Assembly (NCBI RefSeq): GCF_004795055.1
Contig: NZ_SSBJ01000022.1
Coordinates: 1-64,000, forward strand
Source of the DNA: Streptomyces sp. A1136
GTDB taxonomy: Bacteria > Actinomycetota > Actinomycetes > Streptomycetales > Streptomycetaceae
DNA: 64,000 bases
Direction: 5' to 3'
Of the stretch, positions 52,876 through 61,150 are shown one piece after another; position 1 is the stretch's first letter; the number at the start of each line of letters is the position of its first letter. Below the pieces are notes generated by a model. The model did not search any database, had not been told where the DNA came from, and worked only from the letters and a program-made list of their open reading frames with translations. Both the position numbers and the translations under genes were made by a program.

Positions 52876-53076
52876 TCAGCCTCCCTGCACCGCGGTCAGG
52901 ACCTCGACGCGGTCGCCGTCGTCCACCGGAGTGTGCGGCCACTGTCCGCGCGGTACGACCGTCTCGTTGAGGGCCGCGGCGACACCCTTGGGCGCCGCGG
53001 TCAAGGTGGCGACCACCGCGTCGAGCGTGGTGCCGGCCGCGATCTCGCGCGGCTCGCCGTTGACGGAGATGGTCAT
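52876..53076 (-). CDS. thiS: Thiamine sulfur carrier protein
   Basis: A 66-residue ubiquitin-fold protein ending in VLTAVQGG. The C-terminal Gly-Gly is adenylated and turned into a thiocarboxylate that donates sulfur to ThiG. The start MTISVNGEPREI is typical. The start overlaps the thiO stop (ATGA) and the stop lies 2 bp from the thiG start, so all three are coupled. One of the two cysteine desulfurases in the window may supply the sulfur (inference). Confidence 0.95.
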   Translation of the reverse strand: MTISVNGEPREIAAGTTLDAVVATLTAAPKGVAAALNETVVPRGQWPHTPVDDGDRVEVLTAVQGG

Positions 53077-54254
53077 GCGTACGACTCCTGACGTGCCTCG
53101 GTGAAGCGGAGCGGGGTGAAGGGCCGGGCGATCTCCGGCACCGTGCCGGTGGCCAGCAGCTCCGCCATCACGTCCCCGGTGAGCGGGGTCAGCAGCACCC
53201 CGTTGCGGTAGTGCCCCGTGGCCAGGTGCAGTCCGGGCAGCGGGGTCGGGCCCAGCAGCGGGGCGTTGTCGGGGGAGCCCGGCCGCAGTCCGGCCCGGGT
53301 CTCGGTCAGCGGCAGCTCGGTGATGCCGGGCACCAGCTCGTGGGCGTCGCGCAGCAGCTCGTAGACCCCGCCGGCGGTGACGGTGGTGTTCCAGCCCTGC
53401 TCCTCGCTGGTCGCGCCGACGACGAGCTCGCCGTTCTCGCGCGGCACGAGATAGACATGGCTGCCGCGCACGACCGCCCGTACGGTCCGGGACAGGAAGG
53501 GGCCGTACGAGGCCGGCACCGTCAGCCGCAGCACCTGCCCCTTCACCGGCCGCACCGGGACCGCCACCTCCGGCGGCAACCCGGGCAGCCGTCCCGACAG
53601 CGAGCCCGCCGCCAGGACCGTCTGGCCGGCGCTGAGGGCACTACCGTCGTCGAGCAGCGCCCCGGCGGCCCGGTCGCCCGCGACGAGGAGCCGGGCCGCG
53701 CCCGACCGGTGCAAGGTGACCCCAGCGCGTTCGCAGGCGGCCAGCAGCGCGGCCGTCAACCGGCGCGGATCCACCTGGTGGTCGCCGTCCACGCGCAGGC
53801 CGCCGCGTACGCCCGGCGCCAGCATCGGCTCCAGGCGGCGGGACTCGCGGCCGGTCAGCCACTGCGACTCCAGACCGCAGCGGCGTTGGAGGGCGTGCAG
53901 TTCGCGCAGGTGGAGGCGGTCGTCGGCGTCGAGCGCGACGGCCAGGGTGCCGCAGGCGCGGTAGCCGATGTCCATGCCGCCGCTCGCCTCGGCGAGTTCG
54001 GCGGCGAACTCCGGGTAGCGGGCGGCGGAGGCGAGGTTGAGCCCGAGCAGGGTCTCCTCGCCGTAGTGCAGCTCGGTGACGGCGGCGAGCATGCCGGCCG
54101 CGACCTGGGCGGCCCCGCCGCCGGGCGCCGGGTCGGCCAGTGCGGTGCGCAGGCCGCGCCGGGCGGCGCGCCAGGCGGTGACCAGGCCGATGATGCCGCC
54201 CCCGATGACGAGGACGTCGAATCCCTGCGGGGATTGACTCCGAGATGAGTGCAT
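53073..54254 (-). CDS. thiO: Glycine oxidase ThiO
   Basis: The 393-residue FAD enzyme oxidises glycine to dehydroglycine for ThiG. The dinucleotide motif DVLVIGGGIIGLVTAWRA is at residues 13-30. GYRACGTLAVALDADD, VRPVKGQVLRL and the C-terminal TGHYRNGVLLTPLTGD are family blocks, with the Arg in HYRNG expected at the active site. The ribosome site GGGAGGGG is inside the 3' end of the TPP riboswitch. It is the first gene of the thiOSG operon. Confidence 0.95.
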   Translation of the reverse strand: MHSSRSQSPQGFDVLVIGGGIIGLVTAWRAARRGLRTALADPAPGGGAAQVAAGMLAAVTELHYGEETLLGLNLASAARYPEFAAELAEASGGMDIGYRACGTLAVALDADDRLHLRELHALQRRCGLESQWLTGRESRRLEPMLAPGVRGGLRVDGDHQVDPRRLTAALLAACERAGVTLHRSGAARLLVAGDRAAGALLDDGSALSAGQTVLAAGSLSGRLPGLPPEVAVPVRPVKGQVLRLTVPASYGPFLSRTVRAVVRGSHVYLVPRENGELVVGATSEEQGWNTTVTAGGVYELLRDAHELVPGITELPLTETRAGLRPGSPDNAPLLGPTPLPGLHLATGHYRNGVLLTPLTGDVMAELLATGTVPEIARPFTPLRFTEARQESYA

Positions 54255-54262
54255 GGGCGTCC

Positions 54263-54356
54263 AGCCCCTCCCTTCGCCGGCATGACCCGGATCAGGTTCG
54301 TACGGTCGGAGGCCGGCCAGCCTCCCTCTCAGCCCGGTACGTCCGGACTCCCGCGA
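54263..54356 (-). promoter_or_regulatory. TPP riboswitch (THI element)
   Basis: On the minus strand the conserved order is GCGGGAGTCCGG, GGGCTGAGAGGGAGGC, CGAACCTGATCCGGGTCATG and CCGGCGAAGGGAGGGG. CTGAGA and the CCTGATCCGGGTCATG arm are diagnostic. The thiO Shine-Dalgarno GGGAGGGG closes the element, so ligand binding should hide it and block translation. Confidence 0.95.
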
Positions 54357-54421
54357 TAGGTACGGTGGCCAGACTAACCCCGCCGCGCATGCCGGGTAAG
54401 GCTGCCGCCCCCGGCTCTGTT

Positions 54422-54438
54422 CCTGATGGCTCATCAGG
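54422..54438. promoter_or_regulatory. Inverted repeat CCTGATG-GCT-CATCAGG
   Basis: The 7-bp arms are perfect with a 3-bp spacer, and the repeat ends 5 bp before the -10-like TAGGGT of the downstream reductase gene. A transcription factor site is likely; the factor is unknown. Confidence 0.5.
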
Positions 54439-54455
54439 TGATTAGGGTGGGCGGC

Positions 54456-55682
54456 GTGAGCGAGCAGACGGAACAGACTCAGAGCGGTGTCGTCATCGTC
54501 GGTGCCGGAATGGCCGGGGTGCAGACCGCGGTGGCCTTGCGGGAACAGGGCTACACCGGCCCCGTGACCCTGTTGGGAGCCGAACCCCACCAGCCCTACG
54601 ACCGGCCCCCGCTCTCCAAGGCGGTGCTGCTCGGCAAGGCCGAGGACTCCGCCTTCGACGTGGACTTCGAGGCCCTCGGCATCGGACTGCGCCTCGGTGT
54701 CGAGGTCACCGGGCTGCGGGCCGACGTCCGCGAGGTGGACACCGAGGCGGGCCCCCTCCCCTACGACGTCCTCGTACTGGCGACGGGAGCGCGCCCGCTG
54801 ACCCTGCCGGGCTCCGACGGGGTCCCCGGCGTGCACCTGCTGCGCACGCTGGACGACGCGGCCAGGCTGCGGCCGGTGCTCGCCGAGGCGCCGCCGGTGG
54901 TGGTGGTCGGGGCCGGATGGATCGGCGCGGAGTTCGCGACGGCGGCCCGGGAGGCGGGGTGCGCGGTCACGGTGGTCGAGGCGGCGGAGCGGGTGCTGGC
55001 GGGGGCCGTGCCGGCGGAGGTCGCGGAGCCGATGGGGAACTGGTATGCGGAGGCGGGCGCCGAGTTGTTGACGGGGGCGCGGGTGGCCTCCGTGGAGGAG
55101 GGTCGCGTCCACCTGGCGGACGGGCGGACGCTCGAAGCGGGCGCGGTGGTCGTCGGAATCGGCGCGCGGCCCGCGACGGACTGGCTGGCGGGGTCCGGGG
55201 TCGAGCTGGGCCCGGACGGCTCGGTCACCGCCGACGCCCGTCTGCGGACCTCCGTGCCGGGGGTGTACGCCGTGGGGGACTGCGCGTCGTTCCCGTCGGC
55301 GCGGTACGGGGAGCGGCTGCTGGTCCACCACTGGGACAACGCGCTCCAAGGGCCCAGAGTGGTGGCGGCGAACATCGTCGCGCAGGACGCGGCGGAGACC
55401 GGCCCCTACGACCCGGTGCCGTACTTCTGGTCGGAGCAGTTCGGGCGGTTCGTGCAGTACGCCGGGCACCACGGCGGGGCCGAGGAGATGGTGTGGCGCG
55501 GCGATCCGGCCGGGGCGTCGTGGTCGGTGTGCTGGCTGCGGGGCGGGGCACTGGTGGCGGTCCTGGCGGTGGGGCGCCCCCGGGACCTGGCCCAGGGGCG
55601 CCGGCTGATCGAGGCCGGCACGGCGCTCTCGCCGGCCGCGGTCTCGGACCCCGAGATCCCGCTGAAGTCGGCGTCGGCCTGA
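54456..55682 (+). CDS. FAD-dependent ferredoxin/rubredoxin reductase-like oxidoreductase
   Basis: The 408-residue flavoprotein has an FAD motif VVIVGAGMAGVQTAVAL at residues 10-26, then YDRPPLSKAVLLG. The NAD motif is VVVVGAGWIGAEFATAARE near residue 152, followed by YAVGDCASFPS and the C-terminal reductase segment VHHWDNALQGPRVVAANI. It would pass electrons from NAD(P)H to a ferredoxin or P450 partner, but no such gene is adjacent. The GTG at SEQTEQTQ is supported by TAGGGT 7 nt upstream and no ribosome site; ATG 54426 would cover the operator-like repeat. Confidence 0.88.
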   Translation: MSEQTEQTQSGVVIVGAGMAGVQTAVALREQGYTGPVTLLGAEPHQPYDRPPLSKAVLLGKAEDSAFDVDFEALGIGLRLGVEVTGLRADVREVDTEAGPLPYDVLVLATGARPLTLPGSDGVPGVHLLRTLDDAARLRPVLAEAPPVVVVGAGWIGAEFATAAREAGCAVTVVEAAERVLAGAVPAEVAEPMGNWYAEAGAELLTGARVASVEEGRVHLADGRTLEAGAVVVGIGARPATDWLAGSGVELGPDGSVTADARLRTSVPGVYAVGDCASFPSARYGERLLVHHWDNALQGPRVVAANIVAQDAAETGPYDPVPYFWSEQFGRFVQYAGHHGGAEEMVWRGDPAGASWSVCWLRGGALVAVLAVGRPRDLAQGRRLIEAGTALSPAAVSDPEIPLKSASA

Positions 55683-55840
55683 CGCCGGCCGGGCCCGGAA
55701 GCCGTCCGGTCGGGGCGGCGCCGGGCGCTCCGGCCGGGCCGGGTCCTCGAACGTCGGTCGGGCCCTGACGCGGCCGGGGCGGAACCCGGACGGGGTGGTC
55801 CAGGTACCGGCGGCGAGTCCGAGATGGCAGGCTTGTGCCC

Positions 55841-56206
55841 GTGACCGAGATTGACGCAAAGATCGATGCCCTTGTCCCCGCCTGGCTCTACCTCCCCGAC
55901 ATCGCCGAGATGCTCGACATCGAAGTGACCCGGGTCCGCCAGCTGGTCAAGGAAGGTCAGCTGCTCGCGGTGCGCCGCGGCGAGAACCGCTCCCTCCAGG
56001 TTCCCGCCCCCTTCATCGACGGCGACAAGATCGTCAAGGGCCTCACCGGTCTGCTGACCGTGCTCCGCGACGACGGCTTCTCCGACGAGGAGATCCTGGA
56101 GTGGATGTTCACCCCCGACCCGACCCTCCCCGGCACCCCCGCCCAGGCGCTGAGCGAGAATCGTGGCACGGAGGTGAAGCGCCGCGCTCAGGCGCTCGCC
56201 CTCTGA
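55841..56206 (+). CDS. Rv2175c-family DNA-binding protein
   Basis: The 121-residue protein has a winged helix-turn-helix near residues 17-50 (YLPDIAEMLDIEVTRVRQLV, then KEGQLLAVRRGENRSLQVP). A C-terminal helical domain follows (IVKGLTGLLTVLRDDGFSDE, then EILEWMFTPDPTLPGTPAQA). In M. tuberculosis Rv2175c binds DNA and is inactivated by PknL phosphorylation on an N-terminal Thr; here the N-terminus TEIDAK has a Thr. The GTG start is uncertain, with another GTG two codons earlier. A PASTA kinase gene lies about 4.5 kb away. Confidence 0.85.
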   Translation: MTEIDAKIDALVPAWLYLPDIAEMLDIEVTRVRQLVKEGQLLAVRRGENRSLQVPAPFIDGDKIVKGLTGLLTVLRDDGFSDEEILEWMFTPDPTLPGTPAQALSENRGTEVKRRAQALAL

Positions 56207-56255
56207 CGAACCCGCGCACCACGTGACGCACTGACCGCCACGTACCGATCCACCC

Positions 56256-56285
56256 GGTGTACGGGCCACCCGCGGCCCGTACACC
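56256..56285. terminator. Perfect 12-bp hairpin before thiE
   Basis: GGTGTACGGGCC (56256-56267) and GGCCCGTACACC (56274-56285) flank ACCCGC. It lies 50 bp past the DNA-binding protein stop. No T-run follows on the plus strand, but the stem is strong enough for a terminator. Confidence 0.75.
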
Positions 56286-56309
56286 GCCACCACCAACGGG
56301 GGTACACCC

Positions 56310-56942
56310 ATGCTGCTGTCCGACGCCCGGCTCTACCTGTGCACGGACGCCCGCAAGCGGCAGGGCGACCTCCCCGAATTCCTCGACGCCGCCCTGGCCG
56401 GCGGCGTGGACATCGTCCAGCTCCGCGACAAGGGGATGGAGGCCGGCGAGGAGCTCGAACACCTCCGGGTCTTCGCCGACGCCGCCCGCCGCCACGGCAA
56501 GCTGCTCGCGGTCAACGACCGGGCCGACGTCGCGCACGCCATCGGTTCCGACGTGCTCCACCTGGGCCAGGGGGACATCCCCGTCCCCGCCGCCCGCGCC
56601 ATCCTCGGCCGGGAGATCGTCGTCGGCCGCTCCTGCCACGCCGAATCCGAGGTCGACGCGGCCGTCGCCGAACCCGACGTGGACTACTTCTGCACCGGCC
56701 CCTGCTGGCCCACCCCCACCAAGCCCGGCCGCCACGCGCCGGGCCTCGGCCTGGTCCGGTACGCCGCATCACTGCGCCAGGACCGCCCCTGGTTCGCGAT
56801 CGGCGGTATCGACGCCGGCAACCTGGACGAGGTGCTCGACGCCGGCGCCACCCGGATCGTGGTCGTGCGCGCCATCACCGAGGCGAGCGACCCCGGCGCC
56901 GCCGCGAACGAACTCGCCAAGCGGGTCCGCGAACGCGTGTGA
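56310..56942 (+). CDS. thiE: Thiamine-phosphate synthase
   Basis: A 210-residue TIM-barrel enzyme that couples the pyrimidine and thiazole moieties of thiamine. Motifs are VDIVQLRDKGMEAGEEL, LLAVNDRADVAHAIGSDVLH with LGQGDIPV, VGRSCHAESEV, FCTGPCWPTPTKPG and WFAIGGIDAGNLDEVLDAG. No TPP riboswitch is visible directly upstream, unlike thiO. The ATG follows AACGGGGGTACACCC. It precedes metF by 97 bp. Confidence 0.95.
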   Translation: MLLSDARLYLCTDARKRQGDLPEFLDAALAGGVDIVQLRDKGMEAGEELEHLRVFADAARRHGKLLAVNDRADVAHAIGSDVLHLGQGDIPVPAARAILGREIVVGRSCHAESEVDAAVAEPDVDYFCTGPCWPTPTKPGRHAPGLGLVRYAASLRQDRPWFAIGGIDAGNLDEVLDAGATRIVVVRAITEASDPGAAANELAKRVRERV

Positions 56943-57039
56943 CCGGCCGCCGGCAGTCGCCCGGCGGGGAGTGTCCAAAAAGCTGTCCAATGGGCGGACC
57001 GCGCTACGGCCCGGGCGCACCCCCGTCTAACCTGCCCGT

Positions 57040-57954
57040 ATGGCCCTTGGTACCGCTTCCACCTGGTCGGACCGTGCACACACGGTCCGCGACCTCCTCG
57101 CGTCCGGGAGCTCGTACTCATTCGAGTTCTGGGCCCCCAAGACCGAGAAGGGCGAGCGCAACCTCTGGAACGCCCTGCGCCGGATCGAGGCGGTGGCCCC
57201 GAGCTTCGTCTCCGTCACGTACGGGGCCGGCGGCTCCACCCGCGGCGGCACCGTCCGCGCCACCGAGCAGATCGCCGCGAACACCACCTTGACCCCGGTC
57301 GCCCACCTCACCGCCGTGGACCACTCCGTCGCGGAGCTGCGCCACGTCATCGGGCAGTTCGCGGACGCGGGAATCCGCAACATGCTCGCGCTGCGCGGTG
57401 ACCCGCCGGGCGACCCCATGGGTCCCTGGGTCAAGCACCCCGAGGGCGTGGACTACGCCGCCGACCTCGTGCGCCTGCTCAAGGAGTCCGGCGACTTCTG
57501 CGTGGGCGTCGCGGCCTTCCCCGAGATGCACCCCCGCTCCGAGGACTGGGACACGGACATCCGGCACTTCGTGGACAAGTGCCGTGCGGGCGCGGACTAC
57601 GCCATCACGCAGATGTTCTTCGACCCGGAGAATTATCTGAGGCTGCGCGACAGCGTCCAGAAGGCGGGTTGCGAGACCCCGATCATCCCCGAGGTCATGC
57701 CCGTTGTGGGGATCAAGCAGCTCGACCGACTGCCCCAGCTCAGCAACGCCGTCTTCCCCGAGGCGGTAAAAGACCGGATGCTCGCGGTCAAGGACGACGC
57801 GGCCGCTGTACGCTCCATTGGCATCGAGTTCGCCACGGAGTTCTGCGCGCGGCTGCTGTCCGAGGGTGTCCCGGGGCTGCACTTCATCACGCTGAACAAT
57901 TCGACGGCGACTCTCGAGATCTACGAAAACCTGGGTCTGCACCAGCGGGCCTGA
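57040..57954 (+). CDS. metF: Methylenetetrahydrofolate reductase
   Basis: The 304-residue flavoenzyme reduces 5,10-methylene-THF to 5-methyl-THF for methionine synthesis. FEFWAPKTEKGERNLWNALR, VSVTYGAGGSTRGGT, MLALRGDPPGDP and AITQMFFDPENYLRLRD are family blocks, the last with FAD-contacting residues. TAACCT ends 6 nt before the ATG and there is no ribosome site, so the mRNA is likely leaderless. It is close to thiE on the same strand. Confidence 0.95.
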   Translation: MALGTASTWSDRAHTVRDLLASGSSYSFEFWAPKTEKGERNLWNALRRIEAVAPSFVSVTYGAGGSTRGGTVRATEQIAANTTLTPVAHLTAVDHSVAELRHVIGQFADAGIRNMLALRGDPPGDPMGPWVKHPEGVDYAADLVRLLKESGDFCVGVAAFPEMHPRSEDWDTDIRHFVDKCRAGADYAITQMFFDPENYLRLRDSVQKAGCETPIIPEVMPVVGIKQLDRLPQLSNAVFPEAVKDRMLAVKDDAAAVRSIGIEFATEFCARLLSEGVPGLHFITLNNSTATLEIYENLGLHQRA

Positions 57955-58004
57955 TCGGCCGGCCCCCGTTTCCCGCGCGGTCTGCCGTACGAGAGGGGCC
58001 ATGC

Positions 58005-58940
58005 ATGGGAATGACGGTCCTCTACATCGCGTTCGGTTTCGTCGCGTTGTGGCTGCTTGCCGAGGTCCTGATGCAGTACAAGGCCCGGCTCCGCTGGCGC
58101 CTGCTCGCCTTCGCCGGGTTCGTCGGCGTGGTCGCCGGGGTGGTGCTGCCGTCGGTGCCGGTCATCGCCGTCGGCGCGAGCGCGTTCGCGGTGGGTCAGA
58201 CCCTGGTCACGCTCTCCTTCCGCAAGGGCTTCATCGCCGGTTGGGCGTTGCGTCGGGGCGGGGAGCCGGTGCGCAAGGGCGGCCGGCGCCGCAGCGGCAG
58301 CGCTCCCCGACCGCCGCGTCAGGAACCCGCGCTGGAGGTCACGGCGCTGGAATACGGGGCCGATCACGACCTGCCGGAGTACGAGGCGTCGTCCGGGCGC
58401 CGCGCGGGGGACTTCGACGAGCCGGACGCGGGGGACGAGGACGTCTTCACCCCGCTGCCCGTGCCCGAGGAGACCGGCTCCTACGGGATACAGAGTTTCG
58501 CCCCTCAGGCCCCGCAGGGCGCCCCCCAGTCCTCGGGGTACTCCGAACACCCCGCCGGAACGGCCGCCTTCGCCCCGCCGTTCACCACGCCCGAGCAGGA
58601 CGCCCACCAGTTCGCGGCCTACTACGACCAGCAGGGCCAGGGGGGTTACGACTACTCCGCCGGCTACCCGGGAGCCCAACAGCAGGTCTACGCCGCCTAC
58701 TCGGACCCGTACATCGGCACCGGCGGCGGGGTCGCCCCGGCGCAGGAGTACGACTACACCGCGTACGGCGATTACGGCCGGCAGCAGTACTCCACGGACA
58801 CCCCGCCCGGCGGGGTGTGGGTCCCGCAGCAGCGGGACGCCGCGCAGCCCTACCCGCCGGAGGACCAGCAGCCCCCGCAACAGCCGCAGGGCTACCCGTA
58901 CCAGGGCGATCCCGGCGAGTACGGGCAGTACCGCTACTAG
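58005..58940 (+). CDS. Membrane protein with Gln/Tyr/Pro-rich tail
   Basis: The 311-residue protein has two N-terminal hydrophobic segments (TVLYIAFGFVALWLLAEVLM and LLAFAGFVGVVAGVVLPSVPV, then VIAVGASAFAVGQTLV). A basic stretch (RKGGRRRSGSAPRPPR) follows, then a low-complexity tail of about 190 residues rich in Gln, Tyr, Pro and Gly (YGDYGRQQYSTD, EDQQPPQQPQGYPYQGDPGE). No enzyme motif is seen. GAGAGGGG precedes the ATG. Its role is unknown; such disordered tails can drive assembly or partner binding. Confidence 0.8.
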   Translation: MGMTVLYIAFGFVALWLLAEVLMQYKARLRWRLLAFAGFVGVVAGVVLPSVPVIAVGASAFAVGQTLVTLSFRKGFIAGWALRRGGEPVRKGGRRRSGSAPRPPRQEPALEVTALEYGADHDLPEYEASSGRRAGDFDEPDAGDEDVFTPLPVPEETGSYGIQSFAPQAPQGAPQSSGYSEHPAGTAAFAPPFTTPEQDAHQFAAYYDQQGQGGYDYSAGYPGAQQQVYAAYSDPYIGTGGGVAPAQEYDYTAYGDYGRQQYSTDTPPGGVWVPQQRDAAQPYPPEDQQPPQQPQGYPYQGDPGEYGQYRY

Positions 58941-59003
58941 TACCGCTGCTGAGCCCCTGAGGGCGCTCCCAGGGGCCTTCCGGGGGCGTTCCGGGACCCC
59001 GTC

Positions 59004-60401
59004 CTAGCGAGAGCCGCGGAAGTCGGCGCCCTCCACGATCAGGCCGGCCACCAGCGCGCCGGTCATCCCGGCGTGCGGGAGGCCGCCGCCCGGGTGCGCC
59101 CAGCCCCCGGCGAGGTACAGGCCGGGCAGCGCGGTGGTGTTCGCGGGGTAGAGCAGCCGACCGCCGGAACCCGCCAGCGCGGGCGCCGGGACCGTGCCGT
59201 CCACCGCCCCCGTGGCTTCGAGGACGTCGGCCGGGGTGCGCTCCTCGTGCCACAACAGCCGCTCCCGCAGCCCCGGCACGGCGCCTTCCGCCGCCGCCAA
59301 CAGGTCCTCGGCCGAAGGCGCCGCGCCGGGGCCCACGACGGCCTGTACGGTGACGGCCTCGTGCTCGGCGTCGGGTACCGCGGCCGGGTCGTCCGGGCGC
59401 AGCACGGTGACTCCGCCCCCCGCCAGGGTCCGGTGCACGGCGTCCGCCGGACGGGCCCCGCGCAGCGCGAGGAACAGGGTGTACCGGGTGCTGAGGCCCG
59501 TGCTCCGGGCTGGCGTGGAACCCGGCGCGAGCGGGATCGCCAGCGCCCTCGGGTCCACCCCGCACACCACCGCGTCGGCCTCCACCGCCTCGCCGTCGGC
59601 CAGCAGCAGCCCGGCGGCCCGGCCGTCGCGCTCCACGACCTCCCGGACCCCGGCGCCGAAGACGAAGTCGACCTTCCGCTCCCGGCACCGCTCGTGGACG
59701 GCGGTGGCCAGCGCCCGCATCCCGCCGCGCACGTACCAGCTCCCGAAGGTCTGCTCCATGTACGGCAGCACCGCCGCGGAGGCGGGCGCGGTCGCGGGGT
59801 CCAGTCCGTGGGCGAGGACCCGCTCGGCGAGCAGCCCGGCGAGCGGGCCGCCCAGTTCCCGCGCGGCGACCTCGGCGAGGGTGGGAGGCCGGCGGCGCAG
59901 CAGGCCGCTCTTGCGCAGCGCGGGGTAGGGGTCCTCGCCGAGCACCTGCCAGTTCGGCCACAGCGGCTCCTCCAGCAGCGGACGCCGGGTGGCGTTCCAG
60001 GCGTCCCGGGCGCGGCCGAGCACCTCGCTCCAGCGGTCCCCGGCTCCGGGCCCGAAGGCCTGGTCCAGGACGGCGGCGGCGCCGCCGCGCGAGGCGTTGG
60101 GCAGGGTCACCGTCGTGCCGTCGGGCAGTACGTGCCGCACGGCCGGATCGACCTGGACCAGCTCGACGCACTGTTCGAGGGGCCGCTTGCCGGTCTTCAC
60201 GAAGAGGTCGCGGTAGACGGCGGGCAGGTGCAGGAGACCCGGTCCGGTGTCGAAGGCGAAGCCGTCGCGTTCGTGGCGCCCGACGGCGCCGCCGTAGGTG
60301 GAGCCGCGCTCGTACACCGTCACCCGGTGGCCCGCCACGGCCAACCGGGCCGCCGTCGCCATCGCGCCCATGCCGGCGCCGATCACCGCAATTCGTGCCA
60401 T
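59004..60401 (-). CDS. Phytoene desaturase-like FAD oxidoreductase
   Basis: A 465-residue flavoprotein of the CrtI/amine-oxidase family. The N-terminal IAVIGAGMGAMATAARLAVA and the following YERGSTYGGAVGRHERDGFA bind FAD. The C-terminal LYLAGGWAHPGGGLPHAGMTG is the flavin-closing motif. The middle region is divergent and no carotenoid genes are nearby, so it need not act on phytoene; a protoporphyrinogen- or retinol-type substrate is possible. TAGGCT ends 7 nt before the ATG with no ribosome site, so it is probably leaderless. Confidence 0.85.
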   Translation of the reverse strand: MARIAVIGAGMGAMATAARLAVAGHRVTVYERGSTYGGAVGRHERDGFAFDTGPGLLHLPAVYRDLFVKTGKRPLEQCVELVQVDPAVRHVLPDGTTVTLPNASRGGAAAVLDQAFGPGAGDRWSEVLGRARDAWNATRRPLLEEPLWPNWQVLGEDPYPALRKSGLLRRRPPTLAEVAARELGGPLAGLLAERVLAHGLDPATAPASAAVLPYMEQTFGSWYVRGGMRALATAVHERCRERKVDFVFGAGVREVVERDGRAAGLLLADGEAVEADAVVCGVDPRALAIPLAPGSTPARSTGLSTRYTLFLALRGARPADAVHRTLAGGGVTVLRPDDPAAVPDAEHEAVTVQAVVGPGAAPSAEDLLAAAEGAVPGLRERLLWHEERTPADVLEATGAVDGTVPAPALAGSGGRLLYPANTTALPGLYLAGGWAHPGGGLPHAGMTGALVAGLIVEGADFRGSR

Positions 60402-60445
60402 GCGGTGGAGCCTACCGAGCGGAACGGGGAGCGGATCGACCGAGG

Positions 60446-61072
60446 TCAGTAGGGCGGGGCGCCGGTGATCCGGCCGCTTTCGGCCGCCAACCGCCTCTCC
60501 TCGCGGCGCTGGGCCCGGCGGCGCAGGAAGCGGCGGATGCGGGTCCAGAGGTAGATCACCAGGGCCAGGCCGGCCACGAGCAGGAGGGCGGCGATGATCG
60601 CCGCGGCCTGTGGGTTGAACATCGCGAAGGTGACGAGGCCGGCCACCCCGAGGTCCTCGGCGGTGCTGAGCACGATGTTGCTGAAGGGCTCCGGCGAGGT
60701 GTTGACCGCCATGCGGGTGCCCGCCTTGACGAGGTGGCTGGCCAGTGCCGTGGAGCCGCCGATCGCACCGGCCGCGATGTGGGAGAGCGAGCCGCTCTGC
60801 CCGGCCAGCAGGGCGCCGACGACCGCTCCGGCGATCGGGCGGATCACCGTGTGGACGGAGTCCCACACGGAGTCCAGGTACGGGATCTTGTCGGCCACCG
60901 CCTCGCAGAGGAAGAGCAGGGCCGCGACGATCATGACGTCGGTGCGCTGGAGGGAGGCCGGGACGTCGTCGCTCAGCCCGGTCGCGCCGAAGACGCCGAG
61001 CAGCAGGACCACCGCGTAGGCGTTGATCCCGCTGGCCCAGCCGCTGGTGAAGACCAGGGGGAGGACTGTCAT
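60446..61072 (-). CDS. DUF4126 membrane protein
   Basis: A 208-residue integral membrane protein with about five helices. The N-terminus LPLVFTSGWASGINAYAVVL and the repeat GAVVGALLAGQSGS with HIAAGAIGGSTALASH are characteristic of DUF4126. The Gly/Ala-rich helices resemble small-solute channels or transporters, but no function is established. A basic tail (RIRRFLRRRAQRREERRLAA) stays cytoplasmic. CATGAT lies 6 nt before the ATG. A perfect 17-bp hairpin lies directly upstream. Confidence 0.85.
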   Translation of the reverse strand: MTVLPLVFTSGWASGINAYAVVLLLGVFGATGLSDDVPASLQRTDVMIVAALLFLCEAVADKIPYLDSVWDSVHTVIRPIAGAVVGALLAGQSGSLSHIAAGAIGGSTALASHLVKAGTRMAVNTSPEPFSNIVLSTAEDLGVAGLVTFAMFNPQAAAIIAALLLVAGLALVIYLWTRIRRFLRRRAQRREERRLAAESGRITGAPPY

Positions 61073-61100
61073 CGGGCCATCATGCCGCAGGGCGGTACGA

Positions 61101-61136
61101 GAGAGGGACGGCCGCCGTGCGGCGGCCGTCCCTCTC
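61101..61136 (-). terminator. Perfect 17-bp terminator stem after the DUF3040 gene
   Basis: GAGAGGGACGGCCGCCG (61101-61117) and CGGCGGCCGTCCCTCTC (61120-61136) are perfect complements with a 2-nt loop. It ends DUF3040 transcripts before the DUF4126 gene. Confidence 0.9.
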
Positions 61137-61150
61137 GAAGTCGTGCGGGA

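Noticed and set aside
48441..52970. A 1509-codon open frame on the plus strand
   Set aside because: It is antisense to nfo, the PASTA kinase and thiG, all with clear family motifs. The long frame is a high-GC artefact.
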